From JAXIHJ01 sp034189755 (GTDB lineage Bacteria; Planctomycetota; Phycisphaerae; SM23-33): a DNA stretch of 14,912 bases. The position numbers and the translations under genes are program-made. Positions within the stretch are counted from its first letter, which is position 1. Every line of letters begins with the position of its first letter. Positions 1-7,003 of this stretch are shown here, piece by piece. A model generated the notes under the pieces. It saw nothing but the letters and a program-made list of their open reading frames with translations, did no database searches and was not told the DNA's origin. Where the stretch lies: positions 1-14,912 of the forward strand of contig JAXIHJ010000068.1 of assembly GCA_034189755.1 (NCBI GenBank). The letters are read 5' to 3'.

Positions 1-67
1 GTAGCTTGCCGTAACCCACGTTAAAGCTCCACTCGTCGACCCGGCCAGGCAAAATTTTGATAAAATT

Positions 68-132
68 AAAGTTGACTTTCACTTATTGAAACATATAATT
101 CAATTAGAATGAATAAAGTTGATAAAAGTTGA
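68..132 (+). repeat. Three AAAGTTGA direct repeats upstream of the DUF2089 gene
   Basis: The octamer AAAGTTGA occurs at 68-75, 115-122 and 125-132. The first copy overlaps the -35 box and the other two lie in the 5' leader. A partly overlapping word, TTGATAAAA, occurs at 57-65 and 119-127. The stretch is AT-rich in a GC-rich window. These copies could be binding sites for the adjacent helix-turn-helix protein (autoregulation), but simple AT-rich composition could also produce them. The repeats are seen directly; the operator role is inference. Confidence 0.45.
72..99 (+). promoter_or_regulatory. Sigma-70-type promoter of the DUF2089 operon
   Basis: TTGACT at 72-77 (5 of 6 consensus) is followed by 16 nt and then a perfect TATAAT at 94-99. 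The start codon at 142 is 42 nt further on, giving a leader of about 36 nt that contains two AAAGTTGA repeats. This is the strongest consensus promoter in the window. Confidence 0.75.
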
Positions 133-141
133 GATTGAGTT

Positions 142-471
142 ATGGCGGATATAGAAAGCAAATTGAGATGGCTGGACTCACTCAGCGAGGAAGACCTGGC
201 GTTCATCAAGCGTTTCGTGATGGTTTCAGGGTCCTTGAAGGACCTTGCAAAGGCGTATGGTATTTCCTATCCGACGGTCCGGCTGCGTCTGGACCGGCTG
301 ATTGAGAAGATAAGGGTGATTGACAGCGGCAAGATTACAAGCGACTTCGAGCGGCGGCTGCGGGCGTTCTACGCCGAAGGCAGGATTGACATGGTTACGC
401 TCAACACGCTGCTGGCCGCTCACAGAAAAGAAATGGAGAAACCCCATGAAGATGAAAATCACAATCCTTAG
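142..471 (+). CDS. DUF2089-family helix-turn-helix protein
   Basis: This 109-residue protein matches the DUF2089 family as I know it: a short LSEEDLAFIKRFVMVSGSLKDLA opening followed by a helix-turn-helix of the type KAYGISYPTVRLRLDRLI at about residues 36-53. The C-terminal half is charged and helical and ends in a polar tail. The length is usual for the family. It probably binds DNA as a small cytoplasmic regulator, though DUF2089 proteins have no well-established function. No strong Shine-Dalgarno is visible before the ATG. The next gene begins inside its last 26 nt, so the two are surely co-transcribed and probably translationally coupled. Repeated AAAGTTGA words in its own promoter suggest autoregulation. 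The family call is fairly sure; the regulatory role is inferred. Confidence 0.85.
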   Translation: MADIESKLRWLDSLSEEDLAFIKRFVMVSGSLKDLAKAYGISYPTVRLRLDRLIEKIRVIDSGKITSDFERRLRAFYAEGRIDMVTLNTLLAAHRKEMEKPHEDENHNP

Positions 472-1321
472 CCTGTTGTTATTCGCGTCGTCGGCCTTCG
501 GCGAGCAGACGCTTCGAGAGGTTTCCTGGTCGCAGCTTCAGGCGGACGGGCGCCTGGCCAACGGCCGGTTGCTGCCGGAGGACGATCAATCGCCGTTCGA
601 ATCGCTCGTGGTTGAAAACACCACGTCCGAACCTGTAACGGTAACGGTCCTCGCTATTGGCCGGCCTGACATCACGACCGCTACGTATGCCATCCGCGGG
701 CAGGTGCGATATGAGCAGGTGGAAGGCGAAGGCTACATTGAGATGTGGAGTATCTTTCCCGGCGGCGAGCGCTGCTTCTCGCGGACGCTGGGTGCACGGG
801 GTCTGCTGCAGTCGCTTGACGGCTCCTCGCCGTGGCGGCCGTTCGCGCTGCCTTTTTTCGTTCACAAAAGCACGGACCGACCGGAAAAGCTCATCGTCAA
901 CGTTGTCTTGCCCGGCAGCGGCAGGGTGTACCTAAGTTCGCTCAGGCTGGTTCAGTATGACGACGGCGAGGACCCGCTTGCCGTCGCGGGCCAATGGTGG
1001 TCCGATCGCACAGGCGGCGCGGTGGGCGGGACGCTTGGCGCGACGGTAGGGCTGCTGGGCGCGATGGTTGGCGTGTTGTGCAGCCTCGGTAGGGGTCGCG
1101 CCTTTGTGCTGGCGCTGATGAAGGTGATGATTGCCGTCGGCGCAGCGGGACTCGTAATCGGCGTCGTCGCTGTGATTCAGTCGCAGCCGTACGCGGTGTA
1201 TTACCCACTACTGCTGTGTGGTGTTATTGCCGTGGCCGTGTTCGGCGGGTTGCTTGGCGTGGTCCGGCGCCGATTTGAGCAGCTCGAACTGCGCAAAATG
1301 AGCGCGATGGATGCAGGCTAG
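446..1321 (+). CDS. Secreted-domain membrane protein with three C-terminal TM helices, partner of DUF2089
   Basis: The frame is open from 320, but the ATG at 446 is the likely start: it has GGAGA at 435-440 and opens a clear signal peptide (MKMKITILSLLLFASSAFG, residues 1-19). The resulting 291-residue protein has an extracytoplasmic domain (about 20-188) rich in beta-strand patterns, with aromatic motifs such as GYIEMWSIFPGG (96-107) and WRPFALPF (130-137), suggesting a jelly-roll or carbohydrate-binding-like sandwich. Three hydrophobic, glycine-rich segments follow at about 190-214, 219-244 and 250-273, then a short basic tail (RRRFEQLELRK) in the cytoplasm. I do not recognise a named family. 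Overlap with the upstream DUF2089 gene suggests a membrane sensor or anchor working with that regulator. It ends 20 nt before the convergent transketolase gene. Confidence 0.8.
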   Translation: MKMKITILSLLLFASSAFGEQTLREVSWSQLQADGRLANGRLLPEDDQSPFESLVVENTTSEPVTVTVLAIGRPDITTATYAIRGQVRYEQVEGEGYIEMWSIFPGGERCFSRTLGARGLLQSLDGSSPWRPFALPFFVHKSTDRPEKLIVNVVLPGSGRVYLSSLRLVQYDDGEDPLAVAGQWWSDRTGGAVGGTLGATVGLLGAMVGVLCSLGRGRAFVLALMKVMIAVGAAGLVIGVVAVIQSQPYAVYYPLLLCGVIAVAVFGGLLGVVRRRFEQLELRKMSAMDAG

Positions 1322-1341
1322 CAACCCGGGACCTCCGCCGG

Positions 1342-3288
1342 CTATTCCGACTGGTCGAACGACTTCTGGGCCGCAGCAACAATATCCTGGCTGGTCAGGC
1401 CGACCATCTTGAGCGTTTCTTCGGGCGTCCTGGCGCTTTTGGGAATGGACCGGCTGTACATCGTGTTGACCATCACGCCAAGGTCGGAGCGGGCCGCTGC
1501 GGCGGTAATCTCATCGGCGAACCCGCCGATGAAATTGTCTTCCACCACGAGTATCTGCCCGCGGCAGTCGTCTCCGATTTGTAGGATATCATCCGTCTCC
1601 AGCGGCATCGCGTAGACGTCGATCAGGCTGGCCGAGAGACCCGCCGATTCTTCCAGCATTTCCACGGCTTGTTTGGCGACGTGGACCATGTAGCCGCTGG
1701 CGACGATGGCAAGGTCTTCGCCGTCGATCAGATGCTTAAAACCGCCGAGGGGGAACTCCTCGTTCTCGTCGTAGATAAACGGAACGTCCGGCCTGTGCGT
1801 CCGCATGTAGCAAAGGCCCTCGACGTTCGCCATCAGCTCGGTGAGCTTAAAGGCCATCACGGCGTCTGACGGCTGGAACAGGCGAATCGCCGGCGCTCCG
1901 TCTACGCGGTGTGCGTGGGCGAAGGCGCGCATAAAGGCCAGGTCCGGCAGAGCCATCTGGCTTGGTCCGTCCGCGGCGAGCGAGACGCCGGCATGCGAGC
2001 CGCACAGCTTGACGTTGGCGTGGGAGATGGCGGCCATCTCGAGCTGGTCGTATGCGCGGGTCAGGAACTTGGCGAAACTTGAGACGAACGGCACCCGCCC
2101 GCTGGCGGCCAGGCCGACCGCAGCCGAGAGCATGTTCTGCTCGGCGATGCGGGCCTCGAAGTAGCGCTCAGGGTGCTGGGTGGCGAAGAATTCGGCAAAT
2201 GTGGAGTTCTTCACGTCGCCGTCCAGTGCCACGACACGCTGATTGGCTCCCATGGCCGCAAGGGCGGCTCCGTATGCCTTGCGGGTGGCGAGCTTTTTGG
2301 CCTCAAACGATTCTTGAAGCCCGCAAGCGGCGAGTGCATCGCCCATCGCCCCGGCCGATATCGGCTGGTCGGCAGGCCGCGACAACTCCGCCGGCGCGGT
2401 CAGCTCTACGGCGATCTCCGCCGCCTCGTCTGCGCCCAGTTCGTTTGCCTTGGCGTCCAGGTCGGCGATCGCCTCGGCGAGCTGGCTTTCCTTCAACGGC
2501 TTGCCGTGATAGTTGGCACGCTGAAATTCGTTGACGCCCCAGCCCTTGACGGTCTTGGCTACGATGGCTACGGGTTTATCCGCCACGTCGGCTTGCAGCG
2601 CGCCGAAAATCTCATCGAAGTTGTGTCCGTCGATGACCGTCACGGCGTAGCCAAACGCCTCTAACTTCCGGCGGAGCGTCTCGGCTGACTGCTGGTCCGA
2701 TACGAGGTCGCTCTGGCCCTGGCCGTTGGCGTTGAAGATGGTGTACACATTGGTGAGCTTATGATCGACGATGAAGTCCAGGGCTTCCCAGATTTGCCCC
2801 TCGCGGCTCTCGCCGTCGCCGACGATGCAGTAGATTTTCTTGTCGCTGCCGTCGAGCTTGGCTGCACAGCCCAGGCCGGCCGCCGCGGAAAGCCCCTGTC
2901 CCAGCGACCCGGTAGCCGCGTCAAAGAAGGGAAACCCAACCGCAGGGTTGGGGTGGCCGTCCAGCACGCTGTCGGCCTCGCGCAGCGTAAGGGCATCGTC
3001 GAAGCGAAGCTCGCTGGGCTTTTCCGGCGTGCCGACTATACCGCCCAAATCACAGTACGCCGCATACACCACGGGCACGGCATGGCCTTCGGAAAGGACC
3101 AACCGGTCCGAGCCGATATTCCAGGGATTGCTGGGATCGTAGCGCATCAGACGATACATCAGCGCCACCGTTATGTGCACCAGCGACAAAGCGGTCGAAG
3201 GATGGCCGCTGCCGGATGCGGTGCACATCTTGATAATCTGTTTGCTCAGCTTGATGACCTTGCCGTCGAGGTCTTTGTAATCTGCCAT
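1342..3288 (-). CDS. tkt: Transketolase (short, animal-like type)
   Basis: This 648-residue thiamine-diphosphate enzyme transfers two-carbon ketol units in the non-oxidative pentose phosphate pathway. All three domains are present. The ThDP motif starts with GDG at 157-159 and ends at Asn188 (NANGQGQSD); GSGHP is at 26-30 and GSLGQG at 127-132. The pyrimidine domain carries LDGDVKNSTFAEFF (355-368), the catalytic Glu383 in IAEQNM, and GSHAGVSLAADGPSQMALPD (430-449). The C-terminal domain holds VVEDNFIGGFADE. Length and motifs align better with vertebrate transketolase (about 620 residues) than with the E. coli TktA type (about 660 residues), as recalled from memory. GGAG at 3295-3298 sits 6 nt before the ATG. 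It lies 163 nt downstream of the co-directional permease gene, so it may share its transcript or have its own promoter; no convincing one was found. Confidence 0.97.
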   Translation of the reverse strand: MADYKDLDGKVIKLSKQIIKMCTASGSGHPSTALSLVHITVALMYRLMRYDPSNPWNIGSDRLVLSEGHAVPVVYAAYCDLGGIVGTPEKPSELRFDDALTLREADSVLDGHPNPAVGFPFFDAATGSLGQGLSAAAGLGCAAKLDGSDKKIYCIVGDGESREGQIWEALDFIVDHKLTNVYTIFNANGQGQSDLVSDQQSAETLRRKLEAFGYAVTVIDGHNFDEIFGALQADVADKPVAIVAKTVKGWGVNEFQRANYHGKPLKESQLAEAIADLDAKANELGADEAAEIAVELTAPAELSRPADQPISAGAMGDALAACGLQESFEAKKLATRKAYGAALAAMGANQRVVALDGDVKNSTFAEFFATQHPERYFEARIAEQNMLSAAVGLAASGRVPFVSSFAKFLTRAYDQLEMAAISHANVKLCGSHAGVSLAADGPSQMALPDLAFMRAFAHAHRVDGAPAIRLFQPSDAVMAFKLTELMANVEGLCYMRTHRPDVPFIYDENEEFPLGGFKHLIDGEDLAIVASGYMVHVAKQAVEMLEESAGLSASLIDVYAMPLETDDILQIGDDCRGQILVVEDNFIGGFADEITAAAARSDLGVMVNTMYSRSIPKSARTPEETLKMVGLTSQDIVAAAQKSFDQSE

Positions 3289-3451
3289 ATCGGTCTCCAG
3301 TGTTGTTTATCGAACAGTCGCTCTCGATACAGAACCCAATACCCTACCCCAAGGCCCATCGCTAGGCAAGGCCGAAAGACGCTGAAGTCTCTGGTGGACA
3401 CGCGGATTGTGGTACTTGGGCAAGACGGACGGACCTGCTGCCGGCAAGCCG

Positions 3452-5731
3452 TCATATCCAGCGTTTGACCCATGAACGGATACCGCCGGAGGCCTTGACC
3501 ATCACGAGCGGTTTGGCACACCGCCGGGCGACGACTTCCGGCACGGGCGCGTGTGTTACGCGGTACAGCCGTGACCGGCGGGTCATGCCGATGACAACCA
3601 GGTCGTAATCCTCGGACTCGGCCAGTATGGCCGAAACTGCATTGTTGGCCTGGACCGTCTTGGCCTGAATGCGGTTGGCCGGTAGGCCGGTGCGTTCGGC
3701 GTACTCGGCGAGGAATCCATCCAGGTCGAACCTCCGGCCTCGTGCCTCGGCGCTGAAGGCGACGATTTGGCCTTCGTTTTCATCGGCGAGGATACCGGCA
3801 ATCTCCAGGGCCAGGGCCGCGTTAGGCCCGCCGGCGACCGGCACGAGAATCCGCTTGAAGACCTTGTTCCCGCCACAGTCTTTCAGGATAACCACATCGG
3901 CGGGCGACCGCTCGATGACCGGATCAATGGTGCTGCCCAGGCGAAAAAGACTCGACCGCGTCCCGCCGCGGAAGCCCATAATCAGCATGTTGATTTTCTT
4001 TTCCCGCACCGCCGAGACGATGCCTCGTGCCGTGTTGCGGCAGTATCTAAGCGTAGTGCTGAGGGGGAACAGTGGCGCCAGGTACAGCATGGTCTCGACG
4101 ACGGCCTCCTTGCCGGCGAGCATGTACTTATGTGCGTCCGCCAGCGGGACCTGGTCGGGCACGGGCACCATGTGCAGCAGTTCCACGCGTGCGTCCTTGG
4201 CCCCGCAGAGTTTGTAGGTGTTGCGGACCATCTCCAGGGCGTTATCGGGGTTGGCCACAGCCACCATGATGCGGTAGCCGTCGCCTTTCGGTGCCTGGCG
4301 TTCCTCGAAGACGAGGATTTCGTCGGCCGTCGCCAGCGCGCGGCTCTTGGAATACAACAGGTAGATAGCCGCGCCGCCGGCAATCCAAAGCGGCGCGATA
4401 ATCCATGCCGTGTAGCTTATGCGCACCAACCCGACCGCCAGCACCGCCTGGCAGATAATCGCGATAATCGGCGGCAGCGGGAACAGCGGCATGAGATAGC
4501 CGTAGCTCAGCTCGTCGGACATGTTCCACCGGACGCGAATGGCGCAGACATTGACCAGGAAGAACAGGAATAGAAACATGATGCTTGCGCTGGAGGCGAC
4601 GTCCTCGGTCGGCAGCAGCCCCGCAACCGCCAGCACGATGATTCCCGTGCACAGCAGCGCCACCCAGGGCGTTCGCCGTCGCCGGCTGATATGTGACAGG
4701 CCCGCCGGCAGCATACGGTCGCGCCCCAGCGCATACGAGGCGCGCGCAGCGGAATAGATGGTTGCGTTTAGCGCCGAGGTGGCCGAAAAGATGACCGCCA
4801 TCATCACCACAAGATGGCCCATGAAACTGCCCGGCAGAAGCTGCACGACGGCCTTGCCGAATCCCTTCTTGCCGAACTGTCCGATCCATCTCCAGGGTTC
4901 GCCCTCCACGCCCGGTGCCCCGGCCTTGACGGCCACTACCGTCGCGAACGAGACCGCCACGTAGGTAAGCGTTACGATAAAAACCGAGTAGAGCATCGCC
5001 TTGGGGATGTTGCTCTTGGGCCGGATGGTTTCATCGCCGGCCTGCGCGATTACCTCGAAGCCTTCAAAGGCGACGTAGATGAAACCCATCGTCGCCAGCA
5101 GATTTATCCAGCCGCCGTCCGGGTTGAGGAACGGCTGGAAGTTCTTGACTCGCGCCGGGTCGGCGATGGCCGTAGCAATGCCGACGGCCGCAATCGACAA
5201 CACGAAGAGCGTCTGGCCCAGCGTGAAAAACGCCCCGACCCTGCCGGTTTCCGACGCGCCGCGATAGTTGACGTACAGAAACAAGCCCGCGACGCACAGC
5301 GCGACGATCCGCTCGGCCGTTTCCAGCCGGACCGGCAACCAGCCCAGCAACCCCATCGCACTGAAGAACTCCAGCGTGTACGTGGCGAACACGACGGCGT
5401 AAAGACTGCCGGCGACGGACGAGGCGAACCATTCCATCCAGCCGGCCAGAAAGCTCGGCCCGCGCCCGAAAGCAATCCGCGCGAAGTTGTACGCCCCGCC
5501 GGCCCGGGGAATGGCGCTGCTCAACTCGGCAAAGCTCATCGCCGTGAACAGCGCGATCAGGCCGTTGAGTGCAAAGGCGAGCACCGTGCCGCCCGGACCG
5601 GTCTGGCGAATCGAGATGCCGATGCCGATGAACACACCCGCGCCGATCATCATCCCCAGCCCCATCATCGTGACGTGGAAAAGGTTCAGATCGCGCGACA
5701 GCTCCGAGCTGACCGGTGTCCTATCCGCCAT
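3452..5731 (-). CDS. APC-family amino-acid permease with two C-terminal universal stress protein domains
   Basis: The first 460 or so of 759 residues form an APC-superfamily transporter of about 12 TM helices. TM1 holds the glycine-rich GLGMMIGAGVFIGIG (24-38); FAELSSAIPRAGGAYNFARIAFG (67-89) is the typical TM2-TM3 signature. Two universal stress protein (USP) domains follow in the cytoplasm. The first (about 485-617) has the exact ATP-binding pattern G-2x-G-9x-G-S at 586-600. The second (about 624-747) starts KRILVPVAG but has lost that glycine motif (IGMTRRSRLYRV). It probably imports amino acids or similar cationic or neutral solutes, with activity possibly tuned by nucleotide binding; the substrate cannot be told. 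The start ATG has GAGGA about 9 nt upstream and lies inside the end of a 52-residue ORF (11-nt overlap), implying coupling. Transketolase lies downstream on the same strand. Confidence 0.95.
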   Translation of the reverse strand: MADRTPVSSELSRDLNLFHVTMMGLGMMIGAGVFIGIGISIRQTGPGGTVLAFALNGLIALFTAMSFAELSSAIPRAGGAYNFARIAFGRGPSFLAGWMEWFASSVAGSLYAVVFATYTLEFFSAMGLLGWLPVRLETAERIVALCVAGLFLYVNYRGASETGRVGAFFTLGQTLFVLSIAAVGIATAIADPARVKNFQPFLNPDGGWINLLATMGFIYVAFEGFEVIAQAGDETIRPKSNIPKAMLYSVFIVTLTYVAVSFATVVAVKAGAPGVEGEPWRWIGQFGKKGFGKAVVQLLPGSFMGHLVVMMAVIFSATSALNATIYSAARASYALGRDRMLPAGLSHISRRRRTPWVALLCTGIIVLAVAGLLPTEDVASSASIMFLFLFFLVNVCAIRVRWNMSDELSYGYLMPLFPLPPIIAIICQAVLAVGLVRISYTAWIIAPLWIAGGAAIYLLYSKSRALATADEILVFEERQAPKGDGYRIMVAVANPDNALEMVRNTYKLCGAKDARVELLHMVPVPDQVPLADAHKYMLAGKEAVVETMLYLAPLFPLSTTLRYCRNTARGIVSAVREKKINMLIMGFRGGTRSSLFRLGSTIDPVIERSPADVVILKDCGGNKVFKRILVPVAGGPNAALALEIAGILADENEGQIVAFSAEARGRRFDLDGFLAEYAERTGLPANRIQAKTVQANNAVSAILAESEDYDLVVIGMTRRSRLYRVTHAPVPEVVARRCAKPLVMVKASGGIRSWVKRWI

Positions 5732-5879
5732 ATTTGAAGTTCCTCAGGATGCCCCTGGCCGATTCATAGCCGCGGTCGGCAATGCGGCGAATTCGCCGCC
5801 GGCTCCACAGAACAAGCAACGTCGAGACACAGAGCGCGCCCGCGATGATGATCAGTCCGATAATGGCGTTCATCTCCAT
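5721..5879 (-). CDS. 52-residue single-TM small protein overlapping the permease start
   Basis: A 52-codon ORF starts at the ATG at 5879 and stops at the TAG at 5721-5723. It encodes a hydrophobic helix (about residues 5-25, AIIGLIIIAGALCVSTLLVLW), then a strongly basic stretch (SRRRIRRIADRG) and a polar tail ending NFKYGG. The positive-inside rule places the C-terminus in the cytoplasm. Its last 11 nt overlap the permease start, and the permease Shine-Dalgarno lies within it. No Shine-Dalgarno precedes its own ATG, but TAAAAT lies exactly 7 nt upstream with a -35-like TTGTCG 18 nt further up, fitting a leaderless start. I recognise no family. By position it could be a small partner of the permease, as small membrane peptides are for some transporters; this is inference. 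It could also be only a coupling leader peptide. Confidence 0.65.
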   Translation of the reverse strand: MEMNAIIGLIIIAGALCVSTLLVLWSRRRIRRIADRGYESARGILRNFKYGG

Positions 5880-5886
5880 TGGGCTG

Positions 5887-5916
5887 ATTTTACAACGCCA
5901 CGCCTCGCCGCGACAA
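5887..5916 (-). promoter_or_regulatory. Candidate promoter of the small-protein/permease unit
   Basis: On the minus strand TTGTCG (5916-5911), an 18-nt spacer and TAAAAT (5892-5887) are followed by exactly 7 nt and the ATG of the 52-residue ORF. Transcription would start at or one base before the start codon. The -35 matches only TTG of the consensus, so the call rests mainly on the -10 and its spacing. Confidence 0.45.
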
Positions 5917-5942
5917 TCCTCAAAGGTTCCGGCGGCGGAACG

Positions 5943-5971
5943 TTGCCCCCCGGCGGCCGGCGAGGTAGAAT
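5943..5971 (+). promoter_or_regulatory. Candidate promoter of sppA, predicted leaderless
   Basis: TTGCCC (5943-5948), a 17-nt spacer and TAGAAT (5966-5971) lie 7 nt before the sppA ATG at 5979. That puts the predicted transcript start at, or one base before, the start codon. A GAGG at 5962-5965 is 13 nt from the ATG and would be upstream of the predicted transcript start, so it is unlikely to serve as a ribosome binding site if this promoter is used. Confidence 0.55.
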
Positions 5972-5978
5972 TTGCGCC

Positions 5979-6980
5979 ATGAAAGCAAATGTGCTGACGG
6001 CGCTGCTTGTCGGGATATTTCTATTCGCCGGCTGCGGGCCAAGTACCGGCTGGATCGTCAAGCCCGTGCCGCTACGGGCCAGGCTCACCGAAACGGTTCT
6101 CGCCAGCGACCGGGGCCTGTTTGTCGCCGACAAGATCGTGCTTCTGGACGCCGACGGGCTGCTGGTCAACCGCCGGAGTCAGGGGGCGTTCTCATCGGGC
6201 GAGAACCCCGTGAGCCTGTTCGTCGAGAAGCTCGACAAGGCCCAGGCCGACCCCCAGGTCAAGGCCGTGGTCCTGCGGATCAACTCACCGGGCGGGTCCG
6301 TAACGGCCTGCGACATCATGTACCGCAAGCTGATGGAATTTCGCGCCGCCAAAACTGTGCCGGTGGTCGCCATCTTCGAAGACGTCGGCGCCAGCGGGGC
6401 GTACTACCTGGCCTGCGGTGCGGATTCTATTCTCGCCCATCCGACCTCGGTTACCGGCTCGATCGGCGTGCTCGTTCAGACTTTCAGCTTCTCCGGCACG
6501 ATGAAGCTGATCGGCATCAAGGCGAGGGCGGTAACTTCCGGCCCGCGCAAAGACCTCGCCAGCCCATTCAAGCCGCTCGACGAAAAAGACATCGCCATTC
6601 TCCAGGGCCTGGTCGATGAGTACTACCGGCGTTTTCTGGAGGTCGTGCGGACCAGCCGGCAAGGCATCGACCCCGAACGCCTCAAGCCGCTTGCCGACGG
6701 GCGAGTGTTCACCGGACGGGCGGCGGCCGAAAACGGCTTGGTCGACGCCGTCGGCTACATGGACGATGCGGTAGCACTGGCAAAGAAGCTCAGCGGCGCG
6801 AAGCACGTCAAGATCGTCATGTATCACCGCCCGCCCGGCTACCGCGCCAACGTCTATTCCGAGGCCAGGCTTCCGACCGCCTCGCAGGTCAACCTCCTGA
6901 ACGTCTCAGCCGGCGACCTGCTGGACCTCGGGCGCCCGCAATTCCTCTACCTCTGGATGGGCAAGACGTCCGGGCGGTAA
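5979..6980 (+). CDS. sppA: Signal peptide peptidase SppA-type S49 protease, lipoprotein
   Basis: This 333-residue serine protease cuts remnant signal peptides or other membrane-embedded peptides. The reading frame is open upstream, but the ATG at 5979 opens a lipoprotein signal with lipobox LFAGC (Cys19), so the mature enzyme is likely lipid-anchored and faces the periplasm. S49 hallmarks are clear: VVLRINSPGGSVTACD (97-112), the nucleophile Ser139 in DVGASGAYYLAC, SVTGSIGV (157-164) and the general base Lys191 in SGPRKD. GRVFTGRAAAENGLVDAVG (241-259) is the usual C-terminal family motif. The size equals the short Bacillus-type SppA rather than the double-domain E. coli form. A Cys-anchored form differs from the usual TM-anchored one. 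It is divergent from the small ORF/permease unit and convergent with the VWA gene, 23 nt away. Confidence 0.95.
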   Translation: MKANVLTALLVGIFLFAGCGPSTGWIVKPVPLRARLTETVLASDRGLFVADKIVLLDADGLLVNRRSQGAFSSGENPVSLFVEKLDKAQADPQVKAVVLRINSPGGSVTACDIMYRKLMEFRAAKTVPVVAIFEDVGASGAYYLACGADSILAHPTSVTGSIGVLVQTFSFSGTMKLIGIKARAVTSGPRKDLASPFKPLDEKDIAILQGLVDEYYRRFLEVVRTSRQGIDPERLKPLADGRVFTGRAAAENGLVDAVGYMDDAVALAKKLSGAKHVKIVMYHRPPGYRANVYSEARLPTASQVNLLNVSAGDLLDLGRPQFLYLWMGKTSGR

Positions 6981-7003
6981 AGCTTAGCTCCCCCCGGCGG
7001 CGT

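Noticed and set aside
320..445. Extended N-terminus for the membrane protein from the ATG at 320
   Set aside because: The extra 42 residues lie inside the DUF2089 gene in another frame and would hide the clear signal peptide that starts at 446 behind GGAGA.
4814..5737. Long plus-strand ORF (307 codons) opposite the permease gene
   Set aside because: Its translation is dominated by Arg, His, Asp, Gln and Pro with no domain pattern, and the minus strand carries an unmistakable permease; it is an antisense shadow of GC-rich coding DNA.
5487..5978. Extended N-terminus for SppA
   Set aside because: The upstream frame runs antisense through the permease and small ORF; the lipoprotein signal starts exactly at the ATG at 5979.
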